From Candidatus Omnitrophota bacterium (GTDB lineage: Bacteria; Ratteibacteria; UBA8468; B48-G9; JAFGKM01): 6,184 nt of DNA. The translations under genes were made by a program, and so were the position numbers. Location: NCBI GenBank assembly GCA_023818785.1, contig JAMWCO010000094.1:1-6184 (forward strand), written 5' to 3'. This document shows, one piece after another, positions 1-6,183 of the stretch; the first letter of the stretch is position 1; every line of letters begins with the position of its first letter. A model generated the notes under the pieces. It saw only the letters and a list, made by a program, of their open reading frames with translations, ran no database searches and was not told where the DNA came from.

Positions 1-2
1 AT

Positions 3-2525
3 CCAGATTGCTTATTATTTTTCCGTCTTGGTGATTTCTATGAGATGTTTTACCAAGATGCTAAAATTGCTTCAAAAATACTTGACCTTGTCTTAACTTC
101 AAAAAATGTTGGGAAAAGTGGGAAAATCCCAATGTGTGGTATCCCATACCATTCTGCTGATTCATATATTTCAAAATTAATAAAAAATGGTTATAAAGTT
201 GCAATATGTGAACAAGTAGAAGACCCAAAAAAAGCAAAAGGGATTGTGAAAAGAGAAGTAATAAGAGTTTTAACTTCAGGTACTTATATTGATGAAACAA
301 ATCCAGAAGCAAGGTATCTCTTTTCTTTATGTATTGAAGAAAAATATGGCTATTCTTTTATAGAAAGTGGTGGTTCTACTATATTTGCAAATCAATGTGA
401 TGAAAAAATAAAACTAATAGAAACAATCTTTAAACTCCCTGTTTATGAAGTTATATATCCTGAAACTCAAAAAGATAAAATAAATGAAATATTTTCAAAT
501 CCACTCTTAAAAATAAAAAATATAACAATTACTCCGATGGATGACTGGCATTTTAATTATGAAATTTCAAGAAAAACAATTCTTGAAACATTTAAAGTTG
601 CAAATTTAATGGGATTTGGAATAGAAGGATTACCTTTTGCTCAAAAATCAATAGGACCTTTAATTGATTATTTAAAAGAAACAAATAAAAGTGGTCTTTT
701 CCATCTTGACAGAATCTGTTTTTATAATGATAACAACTTTGTCTATATTCCTTCTTCTGCTATAAATGGACTTGAGATAGAAAAATTAATAGAAGTACTT
801 GATAAAACAGAGACGCCTATGGGTAAAAGATTATTGAAATATTGGGTCTTACATCCACTTACTGATATAAAGGAAATTGAAATAAGGCATAATATAGTTG
901 AAAAATTTGTAAAAGATAAAAAATTGAGAGAAGGACTAAAAAATATTCTTTCTGATATTAGAGATACTGAAAAATCGCTTACAAAAATAAGTTATGGATA
1001 TGCTTCTATAAAGGATATAATTGAGATTAAAAAACTACTTCAAAAAATTCCTCATTTACTTGAATATGGGAAGGAAATTTTTGAAAACTTTGATTATTTT
1101 GAAATCCAAGATATACCTGAATTAAGGGATTTACTTGAAGATGCAATAGATGAAAATATACCTTCTGCTAATTTTGAGGGGAAAGTTATAAAGAGTGGAT
1201 TTAATAAAGAAATAGATAGATTAAGACAGGTAAAGGAAAATAGTGAAAGTTATCTTGCAAAATATCAAGAAGAAGAAATAAAAAGAACAGGTATAAATTC
1301 GCTTAAAATTGGTTATAATAAGGTATTTGGTTATTATATTGAAATTACAAAGCCAAATTTAAAGTTTGTTCCTTCTGATTATATAAGAAAACAGACCCTT
1401 ATAAATGCTGAAAGATTTACAACTTCAAAACTTAAAGAATTTGAAGAAGAGATATTAACTGCTGAAGAAAAAATAATATTACTTGAAAATGAAATAATTG
1501 AAAAAATAAAAGAAGAGATACTTAAAAATTCACATAAAATAAACCTTGCAAATTTAACTATTGCAAAAATAGATGTTCTTTTATCTTTTGCTGAAGTATC
1601 TATTGAAAATAATTATACCAAACCAATTGTTGATAAAAGTTACATTATTGAAATAAAGGAAGGAAGACACCCTATTGTAGAAAAATCAGTAGAAGAGTTT
1701 GTTCCAAATGATACCTATCTTGATACATCAGAAAACCATCTTTTAATAATAACTGGTCCTAATATGGCAGGAAAATCAACTTATATAAGACAGGTAGCAT
1801 TAATTGTATTGCTTGCACAGATTGGCTCATTTATACCTGCAAAATATGGAAGAATTGGTTATGTTGATAAAATATTTACAAGAATTGGTGCACAGGATGA
1901 ATTAACAAAGGGACAAAGTACATTTATGGTAGAGATGACAGAGACAGCACAAATATTAAATAACCTTACAAATAGGTCCCTTATAATACTTGATGAAATA
2001 GGAAGGGGAACAAGTACTTATGATGGTTTTTCACTTGCATGGAGTGTAGCAGAATATTTATACAGAGAAAAAATAAGAACACTCTTTGCAACTCATTTTC
2101 ATGAAATTACTGCTCTTGGGAAATATAAAGGAATTAAAAATTATAATGTAAGTGTAAAGAAATTAGGAGACAATATAATTTTTCTACATAAGATAACAGA
2201 AGGAGCAACAGATGAAAGTTATGGAATTTATGTTGCCAAACTTGCTGGTATCCCTGAAAAAGTTATAAAAAGAGCAGATGAAATATTATCAAAACTTGAA
2301 CTTGAAGGAGCCATAAAAGATAAAATAATAGGAGAAGTTGAAATTGAAGTACCATCTCTATTTTCATATGAAGAAAAAAGTAAATTAGATGAGTTAAAAA
2401 TGGAAATAAAAAAACTTGAATCAATAAAAAATGAAATAAAAAATATTGAAATAGAAAATTTAAAGCCAATTGATGCACTTTTAAAACTTAAAGAAATTAA
2501 AGATAAAATAAATGGGAAAAGTTAA
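3..2525 (+). CDS. mutS: DNA mismatch repair protein MutS (5' end cut off by window edge)
   Basis: MutS binds mismatches and small loops as a dimer, then uses ATP to form a sliding clamp that recruits MutL. The reading frame is open from base 3, and the codons before the first ATG (45) already spell MutS sequence (PDCLLFFRLGDFYEMF). The real start therefore lies left of the window, with about 15-20 residues missing. The mismatch-reading Phe and Glu of the GDFYE motif are at 36-44. Next come a connector domain (about 345-690), the core and lever (about 730-1650) with the inserted clamp around GYYIEITKPN, and the ATPase. The ATPase shows Walker A GPNMAGKST at 1755-1781, Walker B LDEIGRGTSTYDG from 1989 and the ATHFHE histidine switch at 2088-2105. 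The tail carries VPSLF (2349-2363), where a beta-clamp motif usually sits, and a helical KPIDALLKL segment. The visible 840 residues match the usual 850-870. The connector is divergent: TSGT replaces the usual TPGT and no TGEF is seen. The gene overlaps mutL by 14 bases. Identification is secure. Confidence 0.98.
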   Translation, partial: PDCLLFFRLGDFYEMFYQDAKIASKILDLVLTSKNVGKSGKIPMCGIPYHSADSYISKLIKNGYKVAICEQVEDPKKAKGIVKREVIRVLTSGTYIDETNPEARYLFSLCIEEKYGYSFIESGGSTIFANQCDEKIKLIETIFKLPVYEVIYPETQKDKINEIFSNPLLKIKNITITPMDDWHFNYEISRKTILETFKVANLMGFGIEGLPFAQKSIGPLIDYLKETNKSGLFHLDRICFYNDNNFVYIPSSAINGLEIEKLIEVLDKTETPMGKRLLKYWVLHPLTDIKEIEIRHNIVEKFVKDKKLREGLKNILSDIRDTEKSLTKISYGYASIKDIIEIKKLLQKIPHLLEYGKEIFENFDYFEIQDIPELRDLLEDAIDENIPSANFEGKVIKSGFNKEIDRLRQVKENSESYLAKYQEEEIKRTGINSLKIGYNKVFGYYIEITKPNLKFVPSDYIRKQTLINAERFTTSKLKEFEEEILTAEEKIILLENEIIEKIKEEILKNSHKINLANLTIAKIDVLLSFAEVSIENNYTKPIVDKSYIIEIKEGRHPIVEKSVEEFVPNDTYLDTSENHLLIITGPNMAGKSTYIRQVALIVLLAQIGSFIPAKYGRIGYVDKIFTRIGAQDELTKGQSTFMVEMTETAQILNNLTNRSLIILDEIGRGTSTYDGFSLAWSVAEYLYREKIRTLFATHFHEITALGKYKGIKNYNVSVKKLGDNIIFLHKITEGATDESYGIYVAKLAGIPEKVIKRADEILSKLELEGAIKDKIIGEVEIEVPSLFSYEEKSKLDELKMEIKKLESIKNEIKNIEIENLKPIDALLKLKEIKDKINGKS

Positions 2526-4191
2526 TTTCTTATCTGAAGAAGTTATAAGTAAAATAGCAGGTGGTGAAGTAGTTGAAAGTCCTGCTTCTGTTTTAAAAGA
2601 ACTAATTGAAAATTCAATAGATGCAAAAAGTAACAAAATAGAAGTAAATATAGAAAATTCTGGTAAAAAACTTATATATGTTAAAGATGATGGAGAAGGA
2701 GTAGAACCAGATGATATAGAAAAAATATTTGAGAGATATTCAACAAGTAAAATAAAAGATATAGATGACCTTTATAATATTAAAACACTTGGATTTAGAG
2801 GAGAAGCACTATATAGTATTGGAAGTGTTTCAGATGTGATTTTAAAAAGTAAAACAGATAAAAGTCAATTTGGAAAAGAAATTCATATAAGAGGAGGTAA
2901 AAAATTAAGTATAAAAGATTGCGCAATACCTAAAGGAACAATAGTAGAAGTGAGAGAACTTTTCTTTAATATACCTGCAAGAAGAAAATTTTTAAAATCA
3001 GATATTACAGAATTTAGAAAATTATTAAATATTTTCATTCCATATACTATAAGTTTTTTTCAAATAGGTTTTATTTTCAAAAATAAAGGAAGTAATTTAA
3101 TAAATATTTTACCTTCTGAAAATAGAGTTGAAAGATTCTGTGAAGTCTTAAATATTGAAGAAAAATTTTTAATTTACTATAAAAATAAATTTGATAAATT
3201 TGAACTTGAATGTATATTAGGAGATATAAATTTAAAAAGGCCTCAAAAAAACATGCAATTTATTTTTGTAAATGAAAGGCCTGTATATAATTATTCATTA
3301 TCTTTAACAATAAACAATTTTTATCAATCATTCCTTTCTTCTGATTTCTTTCCTGTTTTTGCTATTTTTCTTAAACTCCCTTATGAAAATATTGATGTCA
3401 ATATCCATCCGACAAAAAAAGAAGTAAAAATTAAGGATGAGAATGAAATATGCAAAAATATTACTGGAATTTTGAAAGAAATATTTAAAAAAGGAGAAAC
3501 AATTCAAATAGAAAAAAAATATGAAAAAACTTATGAAATAGAAAAAGGGAATATAATAAAAGAGGAAACAGAAAGATTATTTGATGAAAAAGAAGAGATA
3601 TTATTTGAAAAAGATATAAAGAAAGAGGGATTGATTGAGAAATTAAAAAATGCTACTTTTGTTGGTACATTTAAAAACAAATACTTAATTTTTGAATTTG
3701 AAGATTTACTTTTTTTTATTGACCAACATGCAGCAGTAGAAAGAATCAATTATGAGAAATTTTTAAATGAAATTGAAAAAGGGGAAATAAATATTCAACA
3801 AGTTTTAACACCTTTAATTATAAATTTAAATTATGAAGAGATGAATGTATATGAAAAAGTTGAAAAAATTATTGAAAAATTTGGATTTCTAACAACAAAA
3901 TGGAGTAAAAATAAAATAGCGATACATGGTTATCCTTTTTTAATAAAAGATATTGAATTTTCTATTAGAAATATTCTTTCAGAAAAAGATATCAAAAAAT
4001 ATGATAAAGAAAATATAGCAAAAAGAGCATGCAGAGTATCTATTATGAGTGGTCAAAAATTAACTGAAATTGAGATAAAAAATATAATAGAAAAACTTAT
4101 TAAATGTGATAATCCTTTTGTTTGTCCACATGGAAGACCAATAGTAGTTGAAATAAATGAAAAATTCCTTGATTCTCAATTTTTAAGATAA
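2512..4191 (+). CDS. mutL: DNA mismatch repair endonuclease MutL
   Basis: MutL is a GHKL ATPase that couples mismatch recognition by MutS to strand nicking. The 559-residue product has the ATPase motifs in order: KELIENSIDA (catalytic Glu30, Mg-binding Asn34), DDGEGV (59-64), YSTSK, GFRGEAL (94-100), FFNIPARRKFL, FVNERPV and NIHPTKKEV. After a short charged linker, the C-terminal domain has DQHAAVERINYE at residues 404-415. This matches the DQHA(X)2E(X)4E nuclease signature exactly. The ACR motif (Cys507) and CxxPFVCPHGR (Cys532, Cys538, His540) complete the metal site. QQVLTP (429-434) fits the QxxLxP beta-clamp motif. These features mark the methyl-independent, MutH-free type. The protein is a little shorter than the usual 600 or so, mainly through the linker. 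The ATG at 2512 lies inside the end of mutS and gives the expected N-terminus, so translation is probably coupled. Small oddities are AGGEVVES where AAGEVVER is usual. Confidence 0.98.
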   Translation: MGKVNFLSEEVISKIAGGEVVESPASVLKELIENSIDAKSNKIEVNIENSGKKLIYVKDDGEGVEPDDIEKIFERYSTSKIKDIDDLYNIKTLGFRGEALYSIGSVSDVILKSKTDKSQFGKEIHIRGGKKLSIKDCAIPKGTIVEVRELFFNIPARRKFLKSDITEFRKLLNIFIPYTISFFQIGFIFKNKGSNLINILPSENRVERFCEVLNIEEKFLIYYKNKFDKFELECILGDINLKRPQKNMQFIFVNERPVYNYSLSLTINNFYQSFLSSDFFPVFAIFLKLPYENIDVNIHPTKKEVKIKDENEICKNITGILKEIFKKGETIQIEKKYEKTYEIEKGNIIKEETERLFDEKEEILFEKDIKKEGLIEKLKNATFVGTFKNKYLIFEFEDLLFFIDQHAAVERINYEKFLNEIEKGEINIQQVLTPLIINLNYEEMNVYEKVEKIIEKFGFLTTKWSKNKIAIHGYPFLIKDIEFSIRNILSEKDIKKYDKENIAKRACRVSIMSGQKLTEIEIKNIIEKLIKCDNPFVCPHGRPIVVEINEKFLDSQFLR

Positions 4192-4196
4192 ACAAA

Positions 4197-4403
4197 ATGA
4201 AAAAAATAATTATTATTTTTTTATGTATAATCTTCTCAATTTTAGGGAATGAACTTAAACCATTACAAATTAATGAATCGGATATAGAAAATATTTTAAA
4301 AGATATAAAACTAAATCACAACTTGTGGTTAAGAAAAACTGGTTTTTTTCATTTGTTAGAAAAAATGAGATTTTTTATAAGGTATTTTATGAAACACTTA
4401 TAG
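4197..4403 (+). CDS. Exported hypothetical protein, N-terminal part of a frameshifted gene
   Basis: I do not recognise this protein. It starts with a clear signal peptide: MKK, then a hydrophobic stretch of about 13 residues (IIIIFLCIIFSIL), then GNEL as a likely cleavage region. No lipobox cysteine is seen, so the product should be exported and not lipid-anchored. The ATG lies 5 bases after the mutL stop, in the same operon, with no clear Shine-Dalgarno sequence. The frame stops after 68 codons, but the reading frame one base back is open from 4301 and continues to 4834 with a sensible acidic and basic beta-rich protein. The last 25-30 residues here (after about KLNHN) are therefore probably out-of-frame read-through. 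With one -1 shift at about 4343-4349 the joined product would be about 212 residues. The frameshift may be real, programmed or a sequence error. Confidence 0.6.
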   Translation: MKKIIIIFLCIIFSILGNELKPLQINESDIENILKDIKLNHNLWLRKTGFFHLLEKMRFFIRYFMKHL

Positions 4404-4834
4404 ATAATAGTGAGATAAAATTTGAAAGTGAAAAAGAAGAATTTGAAAATAATAAAAAAAAGTCAACCCCATTTAGAATTGTATTATTAAAGAAAAATAA
4501 TAGTGAAATCTCTATAGTTCTTTCACATGAAAAAAAAGTAATAGAAAAAATTGATTATATTTTTTACCTTTATCCATATAAGAAAAATATAAGATTTGAT
4601 ATTATGCCAAAAATAAAATTGAAAGTTACAAAAGAAAGAGGTACTCTAATTAATAATACCTTTTCAAAAAAATATAGAATATCCTTAAATAAAGAGACAG
4701 ACGGAATAAATTTAAAAATAGAAATAAAAGAACTTGAAAATCCCGATTATCTATTTTTCTCATCTGAGATTGTAACAAACGAAATAGTTTATGATTTTAT
4801 ACCATGGAGGGTTATAAAAATTGAAAAAGATTAA
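4325..4834 (+). CDS. Hypothetical protein, C-terminal part of the frameshifted exported protein
   Basis: This is the main body of the unrecognised protein that begins at 4197. Read alone it would need a GTG start at 4325 with no signal peptide and no good ribosome binding site. It is better seen as the continuation of 4197-4403 after a -1 frameshift. It has many short alternating hydrophobic and polar stretches, such as FRIVLLKKNNSEISIVLSH and IDYIFYLYPYKKNIRFDI, which suggest beta strands. It has no transmembrane segment and no cysteine. Charged residues are very frequent. A periplasmic or surface beta-rich protein is the most that can be inferred; a LolA-like fold is possible but no motif supports it. 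The stop overlaps the TTG start of the DUF2062 gene by 14 bases, so the two were probably translated together. Confidence 0.6.
   Translation: MVKKNWFFSFVRKNEIFYKVFYETLIDNSEIKFESEKEEFENNKKKSTPFRIVLLKKNNSEISIVLSHEKKVIEKIDYIFYLYPYKKNIRFDIMPKIKLKVTKERGTLINNTFSKKYRISLNKETDGINLKIEIKELENPDYLFFSSEIVTNEIVYDFIPWRVIKIEKD
4806..4811 (+). promoter_or_regulatory. Ribosome binding site for the DUF2062 gene
   Basis: GGAGGG lies 9 bases before the TTG at 4821. It is the only strong Shine-Dalgarno sequence seen in the plus-strand operon and decides the non-ATG start of the DUF2062 gene within the end of the preceding gene. Confidence 0.65.
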
Positions 4835-5158
4835 TTTAAAATTTTTAAAAAATGAGTGGAGAAAAGAATTATATATTTTAAGAACCCATCCGTTAAAAAT
4901 ATCTTTATCCTTTGCAACAGGCATTTTTATAGGTTTTACTCCAACAATTGGTTTTCAAACAATTTTGTGTTATTTAATTTGGAATACTTCAATATATCTT
5001 TCCTAAAAATAAATTTTTTTTCATTTTCCCATTTTTATATTGTATCCTGTCTCTGGTTTAATTCTGACAATTCTATCTTTTTATTCTTTACATAAAAAAG
5101 GGGAAGGAACTATATGCCTATAATACTTTTTACTTTGTATTTTTATTTTTTTCTTTAA
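4821..5158 (+). pseudogene. DUF2062 family membrane protein, truncated or decayed
   Basis: The first 61 codons (4821-5006, TTG start) encode a DUF2062 N-terminus. A basic head (RKELYILRTHPLKISLSFA) is followed by the family's typical GIFIGFTPTIGFQT segment and the first membrane helix. DUF2062 proteins are usually about 150-200 residues and span the inner membrane; their biochemical role is not established, and some are fused to glycosyltransferases. Here the frame hits TAA at 5004 and again at 5010. Hydrophobic coding-like pieces follow: IFFHFPIFILYPVSGLILTILSF in the same frame up to 5123, an alternative KNKFFFIFPFLYCILSL one base over, and MPIILFTLYFYFF ending at 5158. This pattern suggests a gene broken by several small indels near runs of A and T, not a short complete protein. 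A sequencing error is the main alternative. The 5007-5177 stretch holds nothing else I can identify. Confidence 0.6.
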
Positions 5159-5177
5159 TATAAATGCACTTTTATCT

Positions 5178-5810
5178 TTATTTAAAAATAAATCCTGTCT
5201 CTTTTGCCCATAAAATCAAATCAAGTTCAGATGGTTTAATATTGATTTTTTTTGAAAATTCAATAAATCTTTTCTCTATTTCAAGATATTTCTTTTTGCT
5301 CAATGATTTTGGAATTTCGCGAATAACACTTAATCTTTTTAGATTTCTCAAAATATGTCTATCAAGAATTGCAATATTATCACCAAAACCTATATTTCTT
5401 AAAAAATGGCTTGCCTCTTTATATCCTAATCCTTTTATATTTTTTACAAGATACTCTCTTAACTCAAATGGTGAATTAAAACTATCTATTAATGATTTGA
5501 TTGCCAATCTTCCATTCTTTAAAAAAAAATTCCTTGCCTCAATTAAATACTTTGCTTTTTTATTCTTAAACCTTACATTTTTAAGTTCCTTTTTTATTTC
5601 TTCTTCTTTACCAGAAAGTAATAAACCTTTCTTTTTCAGAGATTCTATAGAATGCCAACAATTTTTTGCTTTTGATTGAGGAGTCAAAATGCAAAAACAT
5701 AATTCTTCAAATATCTTATCTTCTCTCTTCCTATTTTCTGCAAATTCCTTTAACCTTTCCTTTATCTCTTTTTTTACTACAAACTTTAATCTTGTAAAAT
5801 TATTTCCCAC
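5178..5810 (-). CDS. ogg: 8-oxoguanine DNA glycosylase/AP lyase, Ogg2 family
   Basis: This enzyme removes 7,8-dihydro-8-oxoguanine from DNA and cuts the abasic site by beta-elimination, starting base excision repair. It belongs to the helix-hairpin-helix superfamily. With the GTG start at 5810 the product has 210 residues, close to the roughly 207 of the Methanocaldococcus jannaschii Ogg. Diagnostic pieces are FEELCFCILTPQ (34-45), the hairpin NIKGLGYKEASHFLRN with catalytic Lys131, and AILDRH with catalytic Asp150. SLSKKKYLEIE and SELDLILWAKETG follow. The chain ends in Lys210; Ogg2 enzymes conserve a C-terminal lysine used to recognise the oxidised base. The frame stays open upstream to an ATG at 5903, but that part lies inside fmdB and does not look like Ogg, so I chose the GTG that overlaps the fmdB stop by 11 bases. 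No Shine-Dalgarno sequence precedes it, so coupling to fmdB translation is likely. Confidence 0.93.
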   Translation of the reverse strand: MGNNFTRLKFVVKKEIKERLKEFAENRKREDKIFEELCFCILTPQSKAKNCWHSIESLKKKGLLLSGKEEEIKKELKNVRFKNKKAKYLIEARNFFLKNGRLAIKSLIDSFNSPFELREYLVKNIKGLGYKEASHFLRNIGFGDNIAILDRHILRNLKRLSVIREIPKSLSKKKYLEIEKRFIEFSKKINIKPSELDLILWAKETGFIFK

Positions 5811-6084
5811 AAGTTGAACAGGTTTTTGTTGAACAGGTAGAACAGGAACTTGAAGTAGAAGATAACCCTTTCTCTTCCCTTTCTTTTCTTTTATATTCTT
5901 CACTCCTATATTCAGTTGTATAAAAACCAGGTCCTTTAAAAATTACACCTCCACCAAGTCCTATTAATCTCTTCAATTTATTTCCTTTACATTTAGGACA
6001 TTTTTTTAATGGTTGGTCTGTCATTTTTTGAAACTGCTCAAATCTATATCCACATTTTCCACATTCATATTCATATGTAGGCAT
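5800..6084 (-). CDS. FmdB family zinc-ribbon protein
   Basis: This is a 94-residue protein of the FmdB putative regulatory family. It opens with the typical MPTYEYECGKCGYRFE and carries a zinc ribbon: CxxC at 8 and 11, and CPKC at 29 and 32. The conserved glycine-rich GGGVIFKGPGFYTTEYR follows. The family was named from an ORF in a methylotroph amidase (formamidase) locus; its biochemical role in most bacteria is unknown. The C-terminal part is a charged stretch (about 58-73), then a Ser/Thr-rich tail with two more CxxC pairs (81/84 and 89/92). The tail could bind a second metal. The ATG at 6084 has a consensus ribosome binding site and a strong promoter. The gene shares its end with ogg, so the two are probably one transcript. 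That context hints at, but does not prove, a link to oxidative damage or metal handling. Confidence 0.93.
   Translation of the reverse strand: MPTYEYECGKCGYRFEQFQKMTDQPLKKCPKCKGNKLKRLIGLGGGVIFKGPGFYTTEYRSEEYKRKEREEKGLSSTSSSCSTCSTKTCSTCGK
5813..5838 (-). repeat. 11-base direct repeat encoding the Cys-rich tail of FmdB
   Basis: On the minus strand the 11-mer ACCTGTTCAAC occurs twice, 15 bases (five codons) apart, at 5828-5838 and 5813-5823. A partial third copy, CCTGTTC, lies just upstream at 5841-5847. Each copy encodes Cys-Ser-Thr, producing the alternating CxxC pairs of the tail. It is a small in-frame coding repeat, probably from local duplication. Confidence 0.5.
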
Positions 6085-6089
6085 AACTT

Positions 6090-6095
6090 CCTCCT
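6090..6095 (-). promoter_or_regulatory. Ribosome binding site for fmdB
   Basis: The minus strand reads AGGAGG, a perfect Shine-Dalgarno core, 5 bases before the ATG at 6084. It fixes the fmdB start and suggests strong initiation for the fmdB-ogg transcript. Confidence 0.9.
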
Positions 6096-6105
6096 CTTTT
6101 TTAAA

Positions 6106-6183
6106 TTAGATTTTTAATATATCAAAAAGTTTCAAATCTGTCAATCCCTTTCTTACCTTTGAGAGTTGTTGTATATCAAAGAT
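6106..6183 (-). CDS. Possible C-terminal end of an upstream minus-strand gene (partial)
   Basis: Reading leftward from the right edge, one frame is open for 25 codons (IFDIQQLSKVRKGLTDLKLF, then DILKI) before TAA at 6108-6106. The other two minus-strand frames have stops in the first 40 bases. The composition is like the other proteins here, rich in Lys, Leu and Ile, and the stop would lie 21 bases before fmdB. It is too short to recognise a family, and an open run of this length can occur by chance. If real, the fmdB promoter sits inside the end of this gene. Confidence 0.3.
   Translation of the reverse strand: MFDIQQLSKVRKGLTDLKLFDILKI
6116..6144 (-). promoter_or_regulatory. Sigma70-type promoter for fmdB-ogg
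   Basis: On the minus strand a perfect -35 box TTGACA (6139-6144) is followed by exactly 17 bases and a -10 box TATATT (6116-6121), one mismatch from TATAAT. Transcription would start near 6108-6110, giving a leader of about 25 bases that contains the AGGAGG ribosome binding site. AT-rich DNA yields chance -10 boxes often, but an intact TTGACA at ideal spacing in the right place is good support. Confidence 0.7.

Noticed and set aside
61..312. Minus-strand open frame opposite mutS
   Set aside because: It is a Leu-rich shadow of the MutS coding frame with no motif or ribosome binding site. The similar minus-strand frames at 2263-2478 and 3531-3749 were dropped for the same reason.
5005..5033. 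AAAAAT-AA-ATTTTT followed by a T run as a rho-independent terminator
   Set aside because: The stem is only A:T pairs and too weak, and such patterns are common by chance in this composition.
4856..5095. Plus-strand frame of 79 codons overlapping the DUF2062 gene
   Set aside because: Its first half overlaps the convincing DUF2062 segment in another frame and reads as nonsense. Its later part may hold decayed membrane-protein sequence but is not an independent gene.
5111..5177. Possible bidirectional terminator between the convergent operons
   Set aside because: TATATGCCTATA and ATAAAAGTGCATTTAT form at most 4-5 bp A:T stems. The T run on the plus strand has no GC-rich hairpin before it.
5164..5679. 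Plus-strand open frame of 171 codons
   Set aside because: It lies entirely opposite ogg, which has clear family motifs. The Phe/Leu/Ser-rich translation is what an antisense reading of a Lys-rich gene gives.
5811..5903. Upstream ATG extension of ogg (31 extra codons)
   Set aside because: This part lies inside the well-supported fmdB gene, lacks Ogg similarity, and would make the protein longer than its family. The GTG at 5810 gives the expected length.
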